A stretch of DNA of 64,000 nucleotides from an uncultured Verrucomicrobia subdivision 3 bacterium (GTDB taxonomy: Bacteria; Verrucomicrobiota; Verrucomicrobiia; Limisphaerales; UBA11358). The notes under the pieces are model-generated. The model did no database searches and was not told the DNA's origin. It saw only the letters and a program-made list of their open reading frames with translations. This document shows, in pieces, positions 40,776 to 53,000 of this stretch; the stretch's first letter is position 1, and the number at the start of each line of letters is the position of its first letter. Where the stretch lies: positions 54,592 to 118,591 of the forward strand of contig CAIQKM010000074.1 of NCBI GenBank assembly GCA_903872345.1, read 5' to 3'. The position numbers were made by a program, and so were the translations under genes.

Positions 40776-41606
40776 ATGGCCACCAAACCGTTCAGCCCAA
40801 TCCACCCGGCATTAATCAAGAAGATGAATACCGTGAAACGGCGCGCTTTTACCTTGATCGAACTGCTGGTGGTCATTGCCATCATTGCGATTTTGGCCGC
40901 GATGCTGCTGCCCGCCCTGGCCCGTGCCAAGGAAAGCGCCAAGCGCACGCAATGTTTGAGCAATTTGCGCCAGATCGGCCTGGGCGCAACGCTCTATGCC
41001 GGGGACTATCAGGATGTGGTTCCGCCCACGAATAAAACCATGGGCGGGACTGGCAATAATTTCGTTCAACTGGCGCTCAGTTCGCCGGTGGTTGCGGCCG
41101 TCAACACCTACCTCCGGGTTCAGAATACGACCGGCTTGACCATCTGGAGCTGCCCCAATCGTCCCCCGGGTCTGCCGTTTTATGACAGCGCCGATGATCA
41201 ATGGATTCTGGGTTACTCTTATATGGGCGGGATTACCAACTGGTCCTACTCGACCACCTCATACAGCCCGGTCAAACTCGCCGCCGCCAAGTCCTGGTGG
41301 GTATTGGGCGCGGATCTGAATGCGAAGGTGGTCGGCTCCGGGTGGACCGGCCAGGTGGCCCCCCAAGGCAGCACCTACTACATTGAATATGGCAATGTTC
41401 CGCCCCATGCCATCAAGGGAAAACCGGCCGGCGGTAACGAGGTCTTTGCCGATGGCTCAGCGAACTGGTGCAAATTCCAGACGATGTGCCGGTTCAACAA
41501 TTACGCCGGCCTGGTGGGATCAACCGATCTCTGGTGGTATCAGGCCCCGACGGACTTCAATGCCGCGCTGCTCGCCCAGTTGCCGACGCTGCAAACGGTT
41601 CAATAA
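40776..41606 (+). CDS. Pseudopilin with H-X9-DG-like C-terminus
   Basis: [32 protein letters not shown] ... [21 protein letters not shown]. Confidence 0.92.
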   Translation: MATKPFSPIHPALIKKMNTVKRRAFTLIELLVVIAIIAILAAMLLPALARAKESAKRTQCLSNLRQIGLGATLYAGDYQDVVPPTNKTMGGTGNNFVQLALSSPVVAAVNTYLRVQNTTGLTIWSCPNRPPGLPFYDSADDQWILGYSYMGGITNWSYSTTSYSPVKLAAAKSWWVLGADLNAKVVGSGWTGQVAPQGSTYYIEYGNVPPHAIKGKPAGGNEVFADGSANWCKFQTMCRFNNYAGLVGSTDLWWYQAPTDFNAALLAQLPTLQTVQ

Positions 41607-41647
41607 TCGCGGTCACCGGCCCGGGCGCTGGCGAAGGCAATTCCATG

Positions 41648-43486
41648 CTATGCTCCGGGAGCGGTATTGCCGCCCGCCTCCGCCATCGCCTTTTCCAAAA
41701 CCACCCGGAGCTCGGTTTCGTCCACGGGCTTGGAAACAAACCGGTTCATGCCCGCCAGCATGCACGCTTCCCGGTCGGTGCGGGTGACACTCGCGGTCAG
41801 CGCCACAATCTGCGTGGCGGGCCAATTATTTTCGGCCTCCATTTGCCGGATTCGCCGTGTGGCCTCGTAGCCATCCATCACCGGCATCTGGCAGTCCATC
41901 AAGATCAACCGATACCGCTCGCGCGACCACGCCTCGAACGCTTCCGCGCCATCGCGGGCAATGTCCACGTTCACATAGCCCAGCTTTTTGAGCTGGTTCA
42001 GGCCCACGATCAGATTGATTTGATTGTCTTCCACCAGCAGAATCCGCAAGCCCGCCGACTGGCCCGCTTTTGCCGGCGTCACCACCGGCGTCGGAACGGC
42101 CCCGCCCCCGACGGCGGGCCGGGTGGCCACCGAACCATCCGGATGACTGTCAAACGGCAGGTAAAACCAGAACGTGGACCCCTTGCCCAGCGCACTGCTC
42201 ACCCCAATGCCCCCGCCCATCAGTTCCACCAGCTTGCGGGAAATTGCCAGTCCCAGCCCGGTGCCGCCGAACCGCCGGGTGGTGGAGGCATCCGCCTGCG
42301 AGAACGATTGAAACAGCCGGTCCTGGGCCTCCTCCGTGAGGCCGATGCCGGTATCGCTGATTGAAAAATGCAACTGCAACTGCCCGTGGGCGGCCGCCAG
42401 CGGCTTTACTTCCAGCACGACCCGCCCCTGATTGGTGAATTTGATCGCGTTGCCGACCAGGTTGAGCAGGATTTGCCGCAGCCGGGCCGGGTCGCCGGAC
42501 AAACTGCCGCCAATGCTGGGATCAATTGTGCTCGTCAGTTGCAATCCCTTGGACTGGGCTTGGGGCAGCAGCAGCGCCACCACACTGTTCACCGTGTCGG
42601 CCAGATTGAAATCCACCTTCTCGATGGTCATCTTGCCAGCCTCAATCTTGGAGAAATCCAGGATGTCATCAATGATGCGCAACAGGGCGTCGGCACTGGT
42701 CTTGATGGCATTGGCAAATTCCCGCTGATCACCCGAGAGGTGGGTATCCATCAGCAGCTCGATCATGCCGATCACGCCGTTCATGGGCGTGCGAATTTCG
42801 TGGCTCATGTTCGCCAGAAAATCGCTCTTGGCCCGGTTGGCCACCAGCGCGCTTTCCGCCAGCTTCTGGGTGCGTTCCTTGGCCACCAGCAGCATCTCAT
42901 TGGCTGACAGCAGATTTTTGTTCGTGGTCTGCAGTTCGTTGGTGCGTTCGCGGACCATCTTTTCCAGATCGTCCAGCCGCATTTTGGCCTGCTGATAGAG
43001 CCGCCATTTTTCCGTCAGCGAAATGGCTAGCTGCAACACCTCGATATTGTCGAAGGGTTTCTTCAGGATCACCAGCCGGTCGGTGTAGCCGAATTTCTTC
43101 AGCATGTCCTCCCACGAATAATCCGAGTAGGCGGTGCAGATGACCACCTGAAGATCGGGATATTTCTGCCAGATGTTTGCCGTGGTCTCCACGCCATCCC
43201 AGCCCGGCGGCATGCGGATGTCAACGAACGCCATCGCATAGGGCCGGTTTTCGGCCAGACTCTTCTCGATGAGGTCCAGTCCTTCCTGCCCCTGATACGC
43301 GGAATCGATCTGGAATTCCGGCAGGGTAATCTCCGTCGGCGCCTCGCCGAACAGCTCGGCCTCGGCCGCCGCCAGGCTGCTGGACATGGCCTTGGACTTG
43401 ATCAGGATTTTGCGGAAATCCTGGTGGATGGCCTTGTTGTCATCAATGATCAGGAGCCGGTGGTTTTGCTGGGGATTAAAATTCAT
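41648..43486 (-). CDS. Hybrid response regulator-histidine kinase (REC-HK-HATPase-REC)
   Basis: [18 protein letters not shown]...[81 protein letters not shown]...[19 protein letters not shown]. Confidence 0.95.
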   Translation of the reverse strand: MNFNPQQNHRLLIIDDNKAIHQDFRKILIKSKAMSSSLAAAEAELFGEAPTEITLPEFQIDSAYQGQEGLDLIEKSLAENRPYAMAFVDIRMPPGWDGVETTANIWQKYPDLQVVICTAYSDYSWEDMLKKFGYTDRLVILKKPFDNIEVLQLAISLTEKWRLYQQAKMRLDDLEKMVRERTNELQTTNKNLLSANEMLLVAKERTQKLAESALVANRAKSDFLANMSHEIRTPMNGVIGMIELLMDTHLSGDQREFANAIKTSADALLRIIDDILDFSKIEAGKMTIEKVDFNLADTVNSVVALLLPQAQSKGLQLTSTIDPSIGGSLSGDPARLRQILLNLVGNAIKFTNQGRVVLEVKPLAAAHGQLQLHFSISDTGIGLTEEAQDRLFQSFSQADASTTRRFGGTGLGLAISRKLVELMGGGIGVSSALGKGSTFWFYLPFDSHPDGSVATRPAVGGGAVPTPVVTPAKAGQSAGLRILLVEDNQINLIVGLNQLKKLGYVNVDIARDGAEAFEAWSRERYRLILMDCQMPVMDGYEATRRIRQMEAENNWPATQIVALTASVTRTDREACMLAGMNRFVSKPVDETELRVVLEKAMAEAGGNTAPGA

Positions 43487-45423
43487 AGCATCTCGGTTTG
43501 TCGCTGCATGGGCAGTTCCAGGGTGAAAGTGGCCCCCAGGCCCGGCCCTTCGCTGAAGGCGGTCAGACTCCCGCCCATTTCCTTGGCGGCCAGGGCGCTG
43601 CTGTGCAGGCCAAAGCCATGGCCCTCTTTGCGGGTGGTAAACCCATGGCCAAAAATCTGGGTCAGGTTTTCCACCGGAATGCCCACGCCATTATCTGTCA
43701 CGGAAATTTTAATGCGGCCGCTGCCGCCGGTCACGCGCAGGATGATCTGTTTGTCCGGCCGTTCAGCATCGTCACACGCATGCTTGGCGTTGCGGATGAG
43801 ATTCACGAGGATCTGGAGCACCTTGTGTTTTTGCACCAGGATGGGCGGCGTTTCGGCGAATTCACGGACCAGTTTCACATTGTGGCGCTGCAAGCCATCC
43901 GCATTCATGCGCAGGGCGTCCTCCACCAAGTCCACCACCGGCAGCGACTCCAGCAGGCCCGAGGTCCGGGCGTAATTCTGCTGCATGGCCACGATTTCCT
44001 TGATGTGCATCACACTGCTCAACAGCGTGCCGGCCTCGCGCAAAATTTCCGCCTGTTCTTCAATCAGATGGGACGCCAGCCCGGTCAGGTAACCCGGCAC
44101 CTGTTTGCCCTTGGGGTTGCTGCTGAAAAACGCCGGCAGATCCCCTTCGTGCTCCTTCAGCAGCGCCACCACCTTGGACAGCGATGACACCTTGGAATTT
44201 CTGATCTTGTCGGCAATGAGTGAACTGGAAACATTCACGCTGTTCAGCACGTTGCCGACATTGTGCAACACGCTCGTGGCCACCTCCGCCATGCCCGCCT
44301 GCCGGGAGGCTTCCAGCAATTGCCGGTGCACCTCGTTCAGCTTCGCCTCCGCCCGTTTCCGGAGGGTGATGTCAAAGTGCACCCCCTGCGAACCGATGAT
44401 TCGCCCCTCGGAATTTTTCACCGGCAGTTTCACCACCTGGAAATACAAATTCGTCCCGTCCGGCTGCGGATACATCTCCTCCATCTCCATGGACTGGCCG
44501 GTGCGCATGATCAATTCATGCTCCTTGGCCGACTGTTCCGCCTCCGCCGCCGACACGATAGCCTCCGCCGTCTGCCCCAGAATCTGTTCCGCCGTCCGGC
44601 CCTTGATCTGGCAGAAGCGCGAATTCACATACACAAAACGTCCTTCCGCGTCCTTGCGGTAAACATTGATCGGCAACTGCTCCACGAGCGAATGGTACAG
44701 CTCCTGCGATTCGCGCAATGCCATCTCGGCCTTTTGGCGTTCCGCATTTTCGCGCGTCAGTTCCGCCGTGCGTTCCGTCACCTTGATTTCAATGCTGGCG
44801 TTCACCGCCTCCAGCGACGCCTGCCGCTCGGCCAGGCCGTTCATTTCGTCCAAGCTCTGCCGGATGGAGATGACTAAAAAGATGTCTTCGAAGATCACCC
44901 AGCCGGCATGTTCCACCCACCGCCACGGGCTGGCGGCCAGCACGCCGAACACCGATTGCGGCCAGAGTGTCCCGCGCAGAAAGTGATCCAGCGCCGTCAC
45001 CACCGTGGCGGTGATCAGCACCCGCCAGTCCCGGTAAAACGCCAGAAACGCCAGCGCCCCGAAAATTTGAAAATGCGTTTCGATGCGGCCGCCCGTGAGA
45101 TGAATCAGCAGCCCCGCATAAATCATCTGCGCCACCGCAATGGTATGGCGCGTGAGCACCTGCCCCGGCTGCTTCCAAATAAGCATAACGGGAAAGCCCA
45201 GGATGGCGCCGCCCAGAAAAATGGCCGCCCAGACATGCCAGTGCACATAGCTGGTGCTGCCAATCCAGGTTTGCGGGGAAATCCACACGGCCGCCACGAT
45301 GCCCGCCAGCCATTGGAATATCATCAGCCGCGCAAACAGCCGGTCCGTCCGCAGATAAATTTTATGCTCCGCCTCTTGGAACAGGCTGGCCGCCCGTCCT
45401 GAACCGGCGTTGGTCATAGGCAT
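43483..45423 (-). CDS. Membrane sensor histidine kinase with PAS domain
   Basis: Six hydrophobic segments, PAS ([38 protein letters not shown]), [11 protein letters not shown], HATPase [35 protein letters not shown] overlap with the downstream regulator. Confidence 0.93.
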   Translation of the reverse strand: MPMTNAGSGRAASLFQEAEHKIYLRTDRLFARLMIFQWLAGIVAAVWISPQTWIGSTSYVHWHVWAAIFLGGAILGFPVMLIWKQPGQVLTRHTIAVAQMIYAGLLIHLTGGRIETHFQIFGALAFLAFYRDWRVLITATVVTALDHFLRGTLWPQSVFGVLAASPWRWVEHAGWVIFEDIFLVISIRQSLDEMNGLAERQASLEAVNASIEIKVTERTAELTRENAERQKAEMALRESQELYHSLVEQLPINVYRKDAEGRFVYVNSRFCQIKGRTAEQILGQTAEAIVSAAEAEQSAKEHELIMRTGQSMEMEEMYPQPDGTNLYFQVVKLPVKNSEGRIIGSQGVHFDITLRKRAEAKLNEVHRQLLEASRQAGMAEVATSVLHNVGNVLNSVNVSSSLIADKIRNSKVSSLSKVVALLKEHEGDLPAFFSSNPKGKQVPGYLTGLASHLIEEQAEILREAGTLLSSVMHIKEIVAMQQNYARTSGLLESLPVVDLVEDALRMNADGLQRHNVKLVREFAETPPILVQKHKVLQILVNLIRNAKHACDDAERPDKQIILRVTGGSGRIKISVTDNGVGIPVENLTQIFGHGFTTRKEGHGFGLHSSALAAKEMGGSLTAFSEGPGLGATFTLELPMQRQTEML

Positions 45424-45437
45424 CAAGGTGTTGGCAG

Positions 45438-46106
45438 CTACGGTTTCCACGTGGTCCCTCCTTTGTCCGGACGGCATTCCTCATCCAGCAGCGAACACCC
45501 GAACACCGGGGTCTGGATTCGGTCCGTCAGTTGATGATTCACCAGCGCCTTCACGGCGATGGCACCGGGGTTGTCGCCAAAATGTCCCCGCTCAATCGTA
45601 ATGCCTCCGTGAAACAGCAGGTCCCCACTTTGATTATAAAGCACTGTCTGGCCCGAGGTGTCCGCCCCAAATCGTTGCGCTTCGCCGCCCGCCGCATCGC
45701 AGTGTACCGTCACACCGGGAATACGGGCGGCCGAGGCCCAGAGATCCGTATTGGTCCAATCTTCCGCCGTACCCGCCGGCTTCACAAACCAAACCTGCGC
45801 CGAGATCGTTCCGTGGCAATCGGCCATCAGCCGCGCCAGTTCGCCAACGCTCGCCCGGGTGCAGGGACAGTGGGGGTGGGCAAACATAATCAGCGTCGGC
45901 CGGACGGTATCCGGCACAATCCGGCTGGCCGACGGCCAGTGCGTCGGAATTTCCCCTTCGCGGCCCGGGGCAATGGCATACCGGGTGATACCGGCCATGG
46001 CCGCCACAATCCCGGCCAGCCAGAGCAAGGCCATGATCCACGCGCCGGCGGATGCACGTTTCCGCAGGCTGGCCGTCTCCACGGTTGGAGCATGGGCCTG
46101 ATTCAT
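45438..46106 (-). CDS. RedB-like thioredoxin-fold membrane-anchored protein
   Basis: N-terminal TM then PTLIMFAHPHCPCTRASVGELARLMADC and C-terminal CSLLDEECRPDKG. Confidence 0.7.
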   Translation of the reverse strand: MNQAHAPTVETASLRKRASAGAWIMALLWLAGIVAAMAGITRYAIAPGREGEIPTHWPSASRIVPDTVRPTLIMFAHPHCPCTRASVGELARLMADCHGTISAQVWFVKPAGTAEDWTNTDLWASAARIPGVTVHCDAAGGEAQRFGADTSGQTVLYNQSGDLLFHGGITIERGHFGDNPGAIAVKALVNHQLTDRIQTPVFGCSLLDEECRPDKGGTTWKP

Positions 46107-46464
46107 AGGCTGGGGCAGTTGTTCATTCGAGTTTTCAGCAAACGATTCTGAGGACTCTGCCAATGCGCCGGGGCACCTAAACCACCGCTGCCGGCCAACC
46201 GGGCCGGTCTTCACCCCGGCACACTTGCGCAAACCGTTGCCGCAGAATTATGCCTGTTGCAAAACATTACTGACCGGACCCTCCCTGTCAACGGTGTTTA
46301 TGCACAACATACGCAAAACTGTTGCCAATTGCCGTCTGGTGAATCCAGTGGTTGTCTGCCCCGTACCAGCCGCTTCCGCCTGCTCCGGCGGTGCCGTAAT
46401 TAATAACTCGGAAGACTTGGAAATGGTATTCTCAGCCGTTATGCTGCCCGGACAAATCACACTC

Positions 46465-47334
46465 ATGAATACCATATCCAAGTTGTTCGCGTGCGCCTGC
46501 GCCCTCCTGGTGTCCGGTGCCGCCGTCACCACCCTGCAAGCCACCCCGATTCCCGACGATTGCAAATCCGGCGACTTCGCCATCGGCTGCCAGGCCTGGT
46601 CCTTCAATCATTATACCGTCATGGACGCCATCCGGAAGACATCCGAAGCAGGCGGCAAGGTCATTGAATTCTATCCCGGCCAGAAGCTCAGCCCGGAAAA
46701 TCCCGTGGCCTTCAACCATGACTCCCCGGATGACCAAATCCAGCAGGTGCAGGCCCAGCTCGCCAAGTTCCATATCCGCGCCGTCAATTACGGCGTGGTG
46801 GACATTCCCAAGGACGAGGCCGGCGACCGCAAGGTGTTTGAATTCGCCAAAAAACTCGGTCTCTACGCCATCACCACCGAATCCATCGGCTCGCTGGATA
46901 CCATTGAAAAGCTCGTGAAGGAATACGACATCCGCGTGGGCATCCATGACCATCCCCGCCGCGCCAACGACCCCGGCTACCGCAACTGGGACCCGAATTT
47001 CATCCTCTCCCTCGTGAAAGACCGCGACGCCCGTATCGGTTCCTGCGCCGACACCGGCCACTGGGTGCGCTCCGGCCTGGATCCCGTGGACTGCCTGCGC
47101 ATCCTCAAGGGCCGCATCATCAGTTCGCACCTGAAAGACTTGAACGAAAAATCCCCCGGCGCGCATGATGTCCCCTACGGCGAGGGCGTGTCGCACGTCG
47201 CCGCCATTCTGGATGAGCTCAAGGCCCAGAATTTCGTCGGCAACATTTCCGTGGAATACGAATATGACTGGGAAACCAGCGTCCCGGAAATCGCCCAGTG
47301 CATCGGCTTTGTCCGTGGCTACGGCAGTCACTAA
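46465..47334 (+). CDS. Exported sugar phosphate isomerase/epimerase-like (xylose isomerase-like TIM barrel)
   Basis: Signal peptide then GCQAWSFNHYTVMDAIRKTSEAGGKVIEFYPGQ ... GIHDHPRR ... CADTGHWVRSGLDPVDCLRILKGRIISSHLKDL. Confidence 0.88.
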   Translation: MNTISKLFACACALLVSGAAVTTLQATPIPDDCKSGDFAIGCQAWSFNHYTVMDAIRKTSEAGGKVIEFYPGQKLSPENPVAFNHDSPDDQIQQVQAQLAKFHIRAVNYGVVDIPKDEAGDRKVFEFAKKLGLYAITTESIGSLDTIEKLVKEYDIRVGIHDHPRRANDPGYRNWDPNFILSLVKDRDARIGSCADTGHWVRSGLDPVDCLRILKGRIISSHLKDLNEKSPGAHDVPYGEGVSHVAAILDELKAQNFVGNISVEYEYDWETSVPEIAQCIGFVRGYGSH

Positions 47335-47402
47335 ACATCTCCGCAAGCCGCTTTAGGTTTGCCACCCGCCGGTCCGGTCTGACCGAACCGGCGGGTTTTT
47401 TC

Positions 47403-48758
47403 ATGAACCGCACCTCCTACACCAAACGCTTCAGTTACGCCGCCAGCGATACCGCCGGGCAATTGGTGTTTTGCGTGATCTCGTTCTACCTGCTCAAGTT
47501 TTATACGGATGTGTATGGCATCACCGCCGCCATGGCGGGCAACATCCTGCTCATCGCCCGTTGCGTGGATGCGGTGGACACCCCGGTCTGGGGCATCATC
47601 TTTGACAAAACCCACAGCCGCTGGGGCAAAAGCCGGCCCTGGTTCCTCTGGCTGTGCGTGCCCTTCGCCGTCTTTGGCGTGCTCACCTTTCTTACCCCGG
47701 ATCTTGGCCACAACGCCAAGATCGCCTACGCCGCCATCACTTACGTAACATGCAGCGTCCTTTATACCGGCATCAATACGCCGGTCACTTCCATCCTTTC
47801 CGCGCTCACCCCCGACCCGCAGGAACGCGTCACCCTCACCTGCTTCCGCATGTTTGGTTCCAAGCTGGGCGTGCTGGTGGTGAACCTCACCGCCCTCCGC
47901 CTGGTCACCTGGTTTGGCCACGGCGACGACCGCCTGGGCTTCATGCGCGTGATGCCTATCTACGCCACGGGCACGGTGCTGTTATACCTGTTCGCGTTTC
48001 GCAATCTGAAAGAAGTCGTCGTGGAAAAACGCCAATCCCTTTCCATCGGCAATTCCTTCAGCGCCATCCGGGGCAACTGGCCGTGGATCATCATTTTCAT
48101 CAGTAGTCTGTTTTTCTGGATCGCCTTCATCGCCCGTGTTTGCACCGCGCCCTACTTCTTCGAATACACCCTGCACCGCAAGGATCTCATCGGCGTGGCC
48201 AATAGCCTGGACTTTATCTCGCTCGCCACCGTGTTCTGCCTTCCGTGGTTCTGCCGGTTCGCCTCCAAGCGCAATGTCTGGGCGCTGGGCCTGCTCGGCA
48301 TGTTGCTCGGCCAGTTGATCGTGTACTGGGGTGTCCACACCGGTGGCTCCCTGCCGCTCGTGATGGGCGGCTGGATCTTTGGGTTTCTCGCCAGTGGCGT
48401 GGCCATGGCCATGCCGTTCTCCGTGCTGTCCGACAGCGTGGACTACGGCGAATGGAAGAGCGGCGTGCGCGCCGCCGGTTTCCTCACCGCCATCGGCGCG
48501 GCGTTTTGCCTGAAGGCCGGCAGCGGTCTCGGCGGCGCCCTCCCCGCGTGGGTGTTGTCCGCCTATGGCTACGTTCCTAACGTGGAACAATCCGCGACCT
48601 CGCTGCACGGCATCGAAATCGGTTTCATCTGGCTGCCCGTGCTGTTCTTCGGGCTCAGCATCATCCCGGTGCTCTTTTATCAAAAATACGAACGGATGGA
48701 ACCCGTCATCCACGCCGAACTGGAACAGCGCCGCGCCCGCGCGCAAGCCGCCGTCTGA
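47403..48758 (+). CDS. GPH-family (glycoside-pentoside-hexuronide:cation symporter) MFS transporter
   Basis: TKRFSYAASDTAGQLVFCVISFYLLKFYTDVYGITAAMAGNILLIARCVDAVDTPVWGIIFDKTHSRWGKSRPWFLW. Confidence 0.92.
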   Translation: MNRTSYTKRFSYAASDTAGQLVFCVISFYLLKFYTDVYGITAAMAGNILLIARCVDAVDTPVWGIIFDKTHSRWGKSRPWFLWLCVPFAVFGVLTFLTPDLGHNAKIAYAAITYVTCSVLYTGINTPVTSILSALTPDPQERVTLTCFRMFGSKLGVLVVNLTALRLVTWFGHGDDRLGFMRVMPIYATGTVLLYLFAFRNLKEVVVEKRQSLSIGNSFSAIRGNWPWIIIFISSLFFWIAFIARVCTAPYFFEYTLHRKDLIGVANSLDFISLATVFCLPWFCRFASKRNVWALGLLGMLLGQLIVYWGVHTGGSLPLVMGGWIFGFLASGVAMAMPFSVLSDSVDYGEWKSGVRAAGFLTAIGAAFCLKAGSGLGGALPAWVLSAYGYVPNVEQSATSLHGIEIGFIWLPVLFFGLSIIPVLFYQKYERMEPVIHAELEQRRARAQAAV

Positions 48759-48789
48759 ATCATCAACCCTTTCAAACTAATCCAATACT

Positions 48790-49881
48790 ATGAACACTCC
48801 CCGCAAACTTGGTTTGGGCGTGCTCGGCCTCGGCGAAGGCCGCAGCATCATTTCCGGCGCGCTGAACAGCGAGCTCTGGAACGTGATTCAACTCTGCGAC
48901 CTCAACGAACAGCTCGGCCGCGAACGCTGCCACGAATTCAACCTGAACAATTACACGCGGTCCATGGATGAACTGCTCGCCAATCCCGCCGTGGATGTCG
49001 TGGGCATTTACACACCCGACCATCTCCACGCCGACCACGTCATCAAGGTGCTGCGCGCCGGTAAACACGTGATCTGCACCAAGCCTTTTCTCAACGATCT
49101 CACCCAGGCCCGCGATGTCCTCACCGCGCAGCAGCAGAGCGGCAAGCGCGTGATGGTTGGTCAAAGCTCGCGCTACTTCGCGCCCTTTGCCCGCCAGCGC
49201 AAACACTATGACACCGGCGCCTTCGGCGACATCATCACCGTGGAAGCCTACTACAACGCCGATCACCGCTGGTTCCTGAAAAAAGGCTGGGCTCGCACCG
49301 ATGCCTTCAAATGGCTCTATGGCGGCCTGAGCCATCCCGTGGATCTCATTCGCTGGTACGTCCCCAACATCGTCGAGGTAATGGGCTATTCCTCCCTCAG
49401 CAAAAATGGCCGCGACCTCGGCCTGAAAAACGACGACACCTTCCAGTTCATTTTCAAGTCCGCCGAAGGCATTCCGTTGCGCGTCAGCGGCACCTACAAC
49501 AGCCCCGTGATTCCGCTGGAGCGCGACAGCAACATGAGCTGCATTATCCGCTGTGCCAACGGTGCCAGCCAGGGCGATTACTACGATCTCCGCTACGCCT
49601 GGAAACTGGGCGAACAATCCGTCGTCGAAACTTTTGAGGACAAGGACGACTATTTCTTCCGCTTCGGCGGCCACTCGCACCACGCCGGCGAATATCAGAA
49701 TTACATCGAACACTTCGCCCGCTGCCTGGCGAGCGGCGAAACGCCCAAGCCCGATGTCTCGGAAGGCATCGTCACCGTGGCCCTGATGCAGGCCATGGAA
49801 GAATCCTGCGCGCAAGGCCGCCCGGTGAAAATCAGGGACGTCCTCGCCCGCTACCAGCTCGAAGATTTGCTAACGGCATGA
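48790..49881 (+). CDS. Gfo/Idh/MocA family oxidoreductase
   Basis: LGVLGLGEGRSIISGALNS..., VGIYTPDHLHADHVIKVLRAGKHVICTKPFLNDLTQARDVL. Confidence 0.92.
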   Translation: MNTPRKLGLGVLGLGEGRSIISGALNSELWNVIQLCDLNEQLGRERCHEFNLNNYTRSMDELLANPAVDVVGIYTPDHLHADHVIKVLRAGKHVICTKPFLNDLTQARDVLTAQQQSGKRVMVGQSSRYFAPFARQRKHYDTGAFGDIITVEAYYNADHRWFLKKGWARTDAFKWLYGGLSHPVDLIRWYVPNIVEVMGYSSLSKNGRDLGLKNDDTFQFIFKSAEGIPLRVSGTYNSPVIPLERDSNMSCIIRCANGASQGDYYDLRYAWKLGEQSVVETFEDKDDYFFRFGGHSHHAGEYQNYIEHFARCLASGETPKPDVSEGIVTVALMQAMEESCAQGRPVKIRDVLARYQLEDLLTA

Positions 49882-49964
49882 ACCCGCGCCCGCGTTCCAT
49901 GGCCAATCACCTGACACTATTCCAGTGGTTCAAGGAACGTGAACCATCAGCCCGCTTGGCAGAG

Positions 49965-50026
49965 TCAAAACGCGGCAACCGATTCCCCCTCTCCCCGGGG
50001 GAGAGGGCCGGGGTGAGGGCGAGCGT
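49965..50026. repeat. Dispersed palindromic repeat copy
   Basis: aacgcggcaaccgattccccctctccccgggggagagggccggggtgagggcgagcgt; near-identical to 56760-56818. Confidence 0.8.
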
Positions 50027-50054
50027 CAGACCATATAATACCCCATTAAAAACC

Positions 50055-53000
50055 ATGTCCGATGGCTCCACTGAGCTTTCCCACGCGCAAACCCAACGCT
50101 CTCTTCCCGCCCAAACCTCCCGTTGCTTTTGGGCTATTATCTGTGCGCTACTCTTCACCACCACTCTCGTCCACGCCGCCACCGATCCACGGCACGACAC
50201 CCTGTTGGACGACGACTGGCGCACCATCGCAGCCGAAACCAACGCCGACCAATACGCCGGTTTCGCCGCGCCCGCTTTCGATGACCACGCCTGGCAAACC
50301 GTGTCCGTCCCCCACAATTGGGACGACTACGGCGGCGTGCATCGTCTCCTGCATGGCAACTACCATGGCAGCGCCTGGTATCGCCATGCCTTTACCGTGA
50401 ACGACGCCGAACGCGGCCGCCGCGTGTTTCTGTATTTCGAAGGCGTCGGCTCCTACGCCACCGTCTGGGTGAACGGCCGGTCCGCCGGCCACCACGCCGG
50501 CGGCCGTACCACCTTCACCCTCGATATCACCGACCTCGTCCACATCGGCACCATCAATGTTGTGGCCGTCCGCGCCGATGAACCCGCCGACATCCGCGAC
50601 CTTCCCTGGGTCTGCGGCGCTGACTCCACCGACCCCGGCTTTTCCGAAGGCAGCCAGCCGCTCGGCATTTTCCGGCCGGTCCATCTCGTCACCACCGGCC
50701 CCGTGCGCGTGGAACCGTTTGGCATCCACGTGTGGAACGACGCCACCGCCACCGCCACGAGCGCCGTGGTGCATGTGGAAACGGAACTGCACAATTACGA
50801 CCGCGCGCCCCGCAATTTGACCGTGGAAACCACAATCAACAATGCGCAGGGCAAACCAGTCGCCAAGGTCAGCTACAGTCCATCGGTGCTCGCCGGAGAA
50901 ACCCTCATCTGGAAACAGGATTCCCCCGAGTTGCACAATATCCGGTTGTGGTCGCCATCCACCCCCAATCTTTACACCGCCGAAACCACCGTACTCGATG
51001 GCCGGCAGGTACTCGATCACGTCACCACGCCGTTCGGCATCCGCGTGCTGCACTGGCCCGCGCCCGACGACACCAATGGCGGACCGTTGTTGGTAAATGG
51101 CCAGCCTGTGTTCATCAATGGCACCTGCGAGTACGAGCACGTCCTCGGCGGCAGCCACGCCTTTGGCGAGGAACAGATTCACGCCCGCGTCCACCAGCTC
51201 GAAGCCGCCGGCTTCAACGCCCTGCGTGATGCCCATCAGCCCCACAATCTCCGCTATCAGGAATATTGGGATCACGACGGCATCCTCTGGTGGCCGCAGT
51301 TTTCCGCCCACGTCTGGAACGACACCCCCGAGTTCCGCGCCAACTTCAAGAGCCTCCTGCGCGACTGGATTCGCGAACGCCGCAACAGTCCCTCGCTCAT
51401 TCTCTGGGGTCTGCAAAACGAAAGCCGACTCCCCGCCGATTTCGCCGCCGAATGCACCGCCCTTATCCGCGAAATGGACCCCACCGCCTCCAACCAGCGC
51501 CCCGTCACCACCTGCAACGGCGGCCGCGGCGTGGATTGGAATGTCCCGCAAAACTGGACCGGCACCTACGGCGGCGACCCGACGAAATATGCCGACGACC
51601 TCCGCCGCATGCATCTCGTGGGCGAGTACGGCGCCTGGCGCAGCCTCGGCCTGCATACCGAAGGCGGCTTTGTACGCAGCGGCACCCTCAGCGAAGACCG
51701 TTTCGCCGGGCTCATGGAATTGAAAATCCGGCTCGCCGAATCCGTGCGCGACCAAGTCTGCGGCCAGTTTCAATGGTTGCTCGCCAGTCACGAAAATCCC
51801 GGCCGGCTCATCGGCAAACTCCAAACCCAGGGTGGCGATGGCTGGGGCGACCTCAACGGCCTCGGCCCTGTCAACAACAAGGGCCTGCTCACGCTCTGGG
51901 GCGAACCCACCGACGCCTACTATCTCTACCGCGCCAATTACGTGTCCGCCGCGAAAGATCCCATGGTGTTCATTGTTTCGCACACCTGGCCCGATCGCTG
52001 GAGCGGCCCCGGCCGCAAGGACGGCATCGTGATTTATTCCAACTGCGAGGAAGTGGAACTGTTCAACGACTATCAACACGAGTCGCTCGGCCGGCATCGC
52101 AATGGCGGACGCGGCACGCACTTCCAATGGGACGGCGCGGATATCCGCTACAACGTCCTCTACGCCGAAGGGCGCGTGAACGGCAAGGTCGTCGCCACCG
52201 ACATCATCGCACTGAACAACCTGCCGACCGCGCCACATGCGGCCGAACTGCGCGGCCCCGAAACCGAGATCACCGCCGGCATGCCCGGTTACAATTACCT
52301 CTACCGCGTCCATTGCGGCGGCACCAACTATCAGGATTCGCTCGGCCAAATGTGGCTCGGTGACCAGGATTTTGTGACCGGCGAGAATTACGGTTCGCTC
52401 TCCTGGGCTGGCCGTTACGCCAATGTCTCCCCGCGCTTCGGCAGTCAGCGCGAAACGAGTGACCTCATCACCGGCACCCGCGACCCGTTGCTGTTCCAAA
52501 CCTTCCGCTACGGACGCGAGCAATTGCGCTATCGCTTCGCCGTGCCGCCGGGAGAATATCGCGTCGAACTGTATTTCATTGAACCCTGGTACGGCCGGGG
52601 CGGCGGCGACTGCACCGGCTGGCGGCTGTTCGATGTGGCCGTGAATGGCGAAACCAAGGTGCACAATCTCGACCTCTGGGCCGAAGGCGGCTACGACCAC
52701 GCCCTCAAGAAAACCGTTACCGCCACCGCCCGCGACGGCTGGCTGGAAATCTCCTTCCCCCACGTCGCCGCGTACGAAGCCGTGATCTCCGCCATCGCCA
52801 TCGCCACCACCGACCCGCTGGCCAAGACCCCGGTGCCGACTTACATCGCCCCGCCGCCCACAGCGAATACCAACACCGCCATGGCCATCGCCGCCCCGGC
52901 CGACGAAACCTATCCCGCCACCAACGCCACGCTCGCCGGCGGCAGTTTGCAATCCGAGTACGCCGTCCTGACCAACGCCAAAGAGGCGATCACCTGGACC

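Noticed and set aside
49878-50054. N-terminal 59 aa of the long GH2 ORF
   Set aside because: Encoded by a dispersed palindromic repeat; a normal signal peptide begins at 50055.
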